From Actinidia chinensis (Eukaryota > Streptophyta > Magnoliopsida > Ericales > Actinidiaceae): a DNA stretch of 17,500 bases. The notes under the pieces were generated by a model that worked only from the letters and a program-made list of their open reading frames with translations, searched no databases and had not been told where the DNA came from. Shown here piece after piece: positions 17,146-17,500 of the stretch; position 1 is the first letter of the stretch; every line of letters begins with the position of its first letter. Made by a program: the position numbers and the translations under genes. Location: the NCBI GenBank assembly GCA_009663005.1, contig CM018905.1, positions 14,098,346 through 14,115,845 on the forward strand. The letters run 5' to 3'.

Positions 17146-17500
17146 AACAAAGCATGTACATTCGAAGACATGAGGGAGGATAGGGAATAAGGTACAAGTA
17201 GGCTGAAGGATATAGAGCGGTGTCTTGCCGTGTAGTACCTGACTAGGAGTGCGATTGATAATGTAGGTGGCAGTGAGGATAGCTATGTACCAGAAATATT
17301 TAGGAACTCCCATCCCCCGTAATAAACACTAGATCATCGACATAATTTGAGGGGGGGTTTCGCTCTGACACTCCATTCTGCTCAGAGGTGTAAGGACAAG
17401 TGAGTTGCTGGAGTATACCATGTTTATGAGCCTGAAACTCATTCGTGATATACTCATGCCATTAACTAACCGGATAGTGCATACAACTGTATTATATTGG
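17146..17500 (-). pseudogene. pol: Copia element 2 integrase core, partial
   Basis: Readable pieces include SEQNGVSERK (about 17350-17385), the end of the DDE catalytic core with its Glu, then GVPKYFWYIAILTATYIINR (about 17255-17315), TPSQVLHGKTPLYIL and FPILPHVFECTCFV (ending 17146). The Asp residues of the active site lie outside the window. A frameshift separates QNGVSERK from the following block, so integrase was already broken. Confidence 0.8.

Larger units (their letters stand above)
14831..17500 (-). mobile_element. Copia element 2, 3' part, running off the right edge
   Basis: Read on the minus strand it contains, in Copia order, integrase, a proline/serine-rich linker, reverse transcriptase and RNase H, then a polypurine tract and a 253-bp LTR. 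The 5' LTR, gag and protease would lie beyond 17500. It is a different family from Copia 1: the LTR is short, and the proteins diverge (YIDD rather than YVDD; TDADYASS in RNase H). Fewer stops suggest a younger insertion. Confidence 0.88.

Noticed and set aside
1..17500. CRISPR array, prokaryotic operon, phage or toxin-antitoxin system
   Set aside because: No regularly spaced identical repeats with unique spacers and no dense bacterial coding; protein relics and promoters are all plant transposon types.

Overview
The window looks like heterochromatic or intergenic nuclear DNA of a flowering plant, probably a dicot. It is AT-rich, has no intact host gene, and is filled with decayed plant-type transposons: two Ty1/Copia LTR retrotransposons, a hAT DNA transposon with a relict transposase, a 3.5-3.7 kb-scale hAT footprint, two copies of a CATAGTT-terminated inverted-repeat element, a small TTA-flanked MITE, and a tRNA-derived SINE-like segment. 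No bacterial operon, CRISPR array, phage or organellar gene set is visible, and I found no new defence-type or enzymatic system.

Layout. 1-1538: AT-rich sequence without genes, containing a reverse-strand primer-binding-site relict (676-687) next to possible LTR-like sequence. 1539-1979: a MITE. 1980-2986: AT-rich sequence, then a more GC-rich stretch (about 2640-2986) in which the large Copia element landed. 2987-14695: Copia element 1 (+ strand), with 5' LTR, long non-coding leader carrying a 28-bp minisatellite, decayed gag and pol, polypurine tract and 3' LTR. Its leader contains inverted-repeat element A (3994-4903). Its 3' LTR is split by element B (10315-14669), a relative of A. Element B is itself split by a hAT transposon (10421-14105), whose upstream region holds the SINE-like segment (about 13459-13570). 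14701-14830: a short spacer with a CACTA-like terminus. 14831-17500: the 3' part of Copia element 2 (- strand), running off the right edge.

How the parts relate. The order of events can be read from the nesting: Copia 1, then element B in its 3' LTR, then hAT in element B, with the SINE-like segment inside hAT. Coding remnants are all pseudogenes. Copia 1 has lost most of its integrase, and key protease and RNase H residues are changed. The hAT transposase keeps a BED finger, core motifs and a C-terminal dimerisation domain, but in shifted frames with stops. Copia 2 is better preserved but still has stops and frameshifts. None of these elements looks able to move by itself; any mobility would need proteins supplied from elsewhere.
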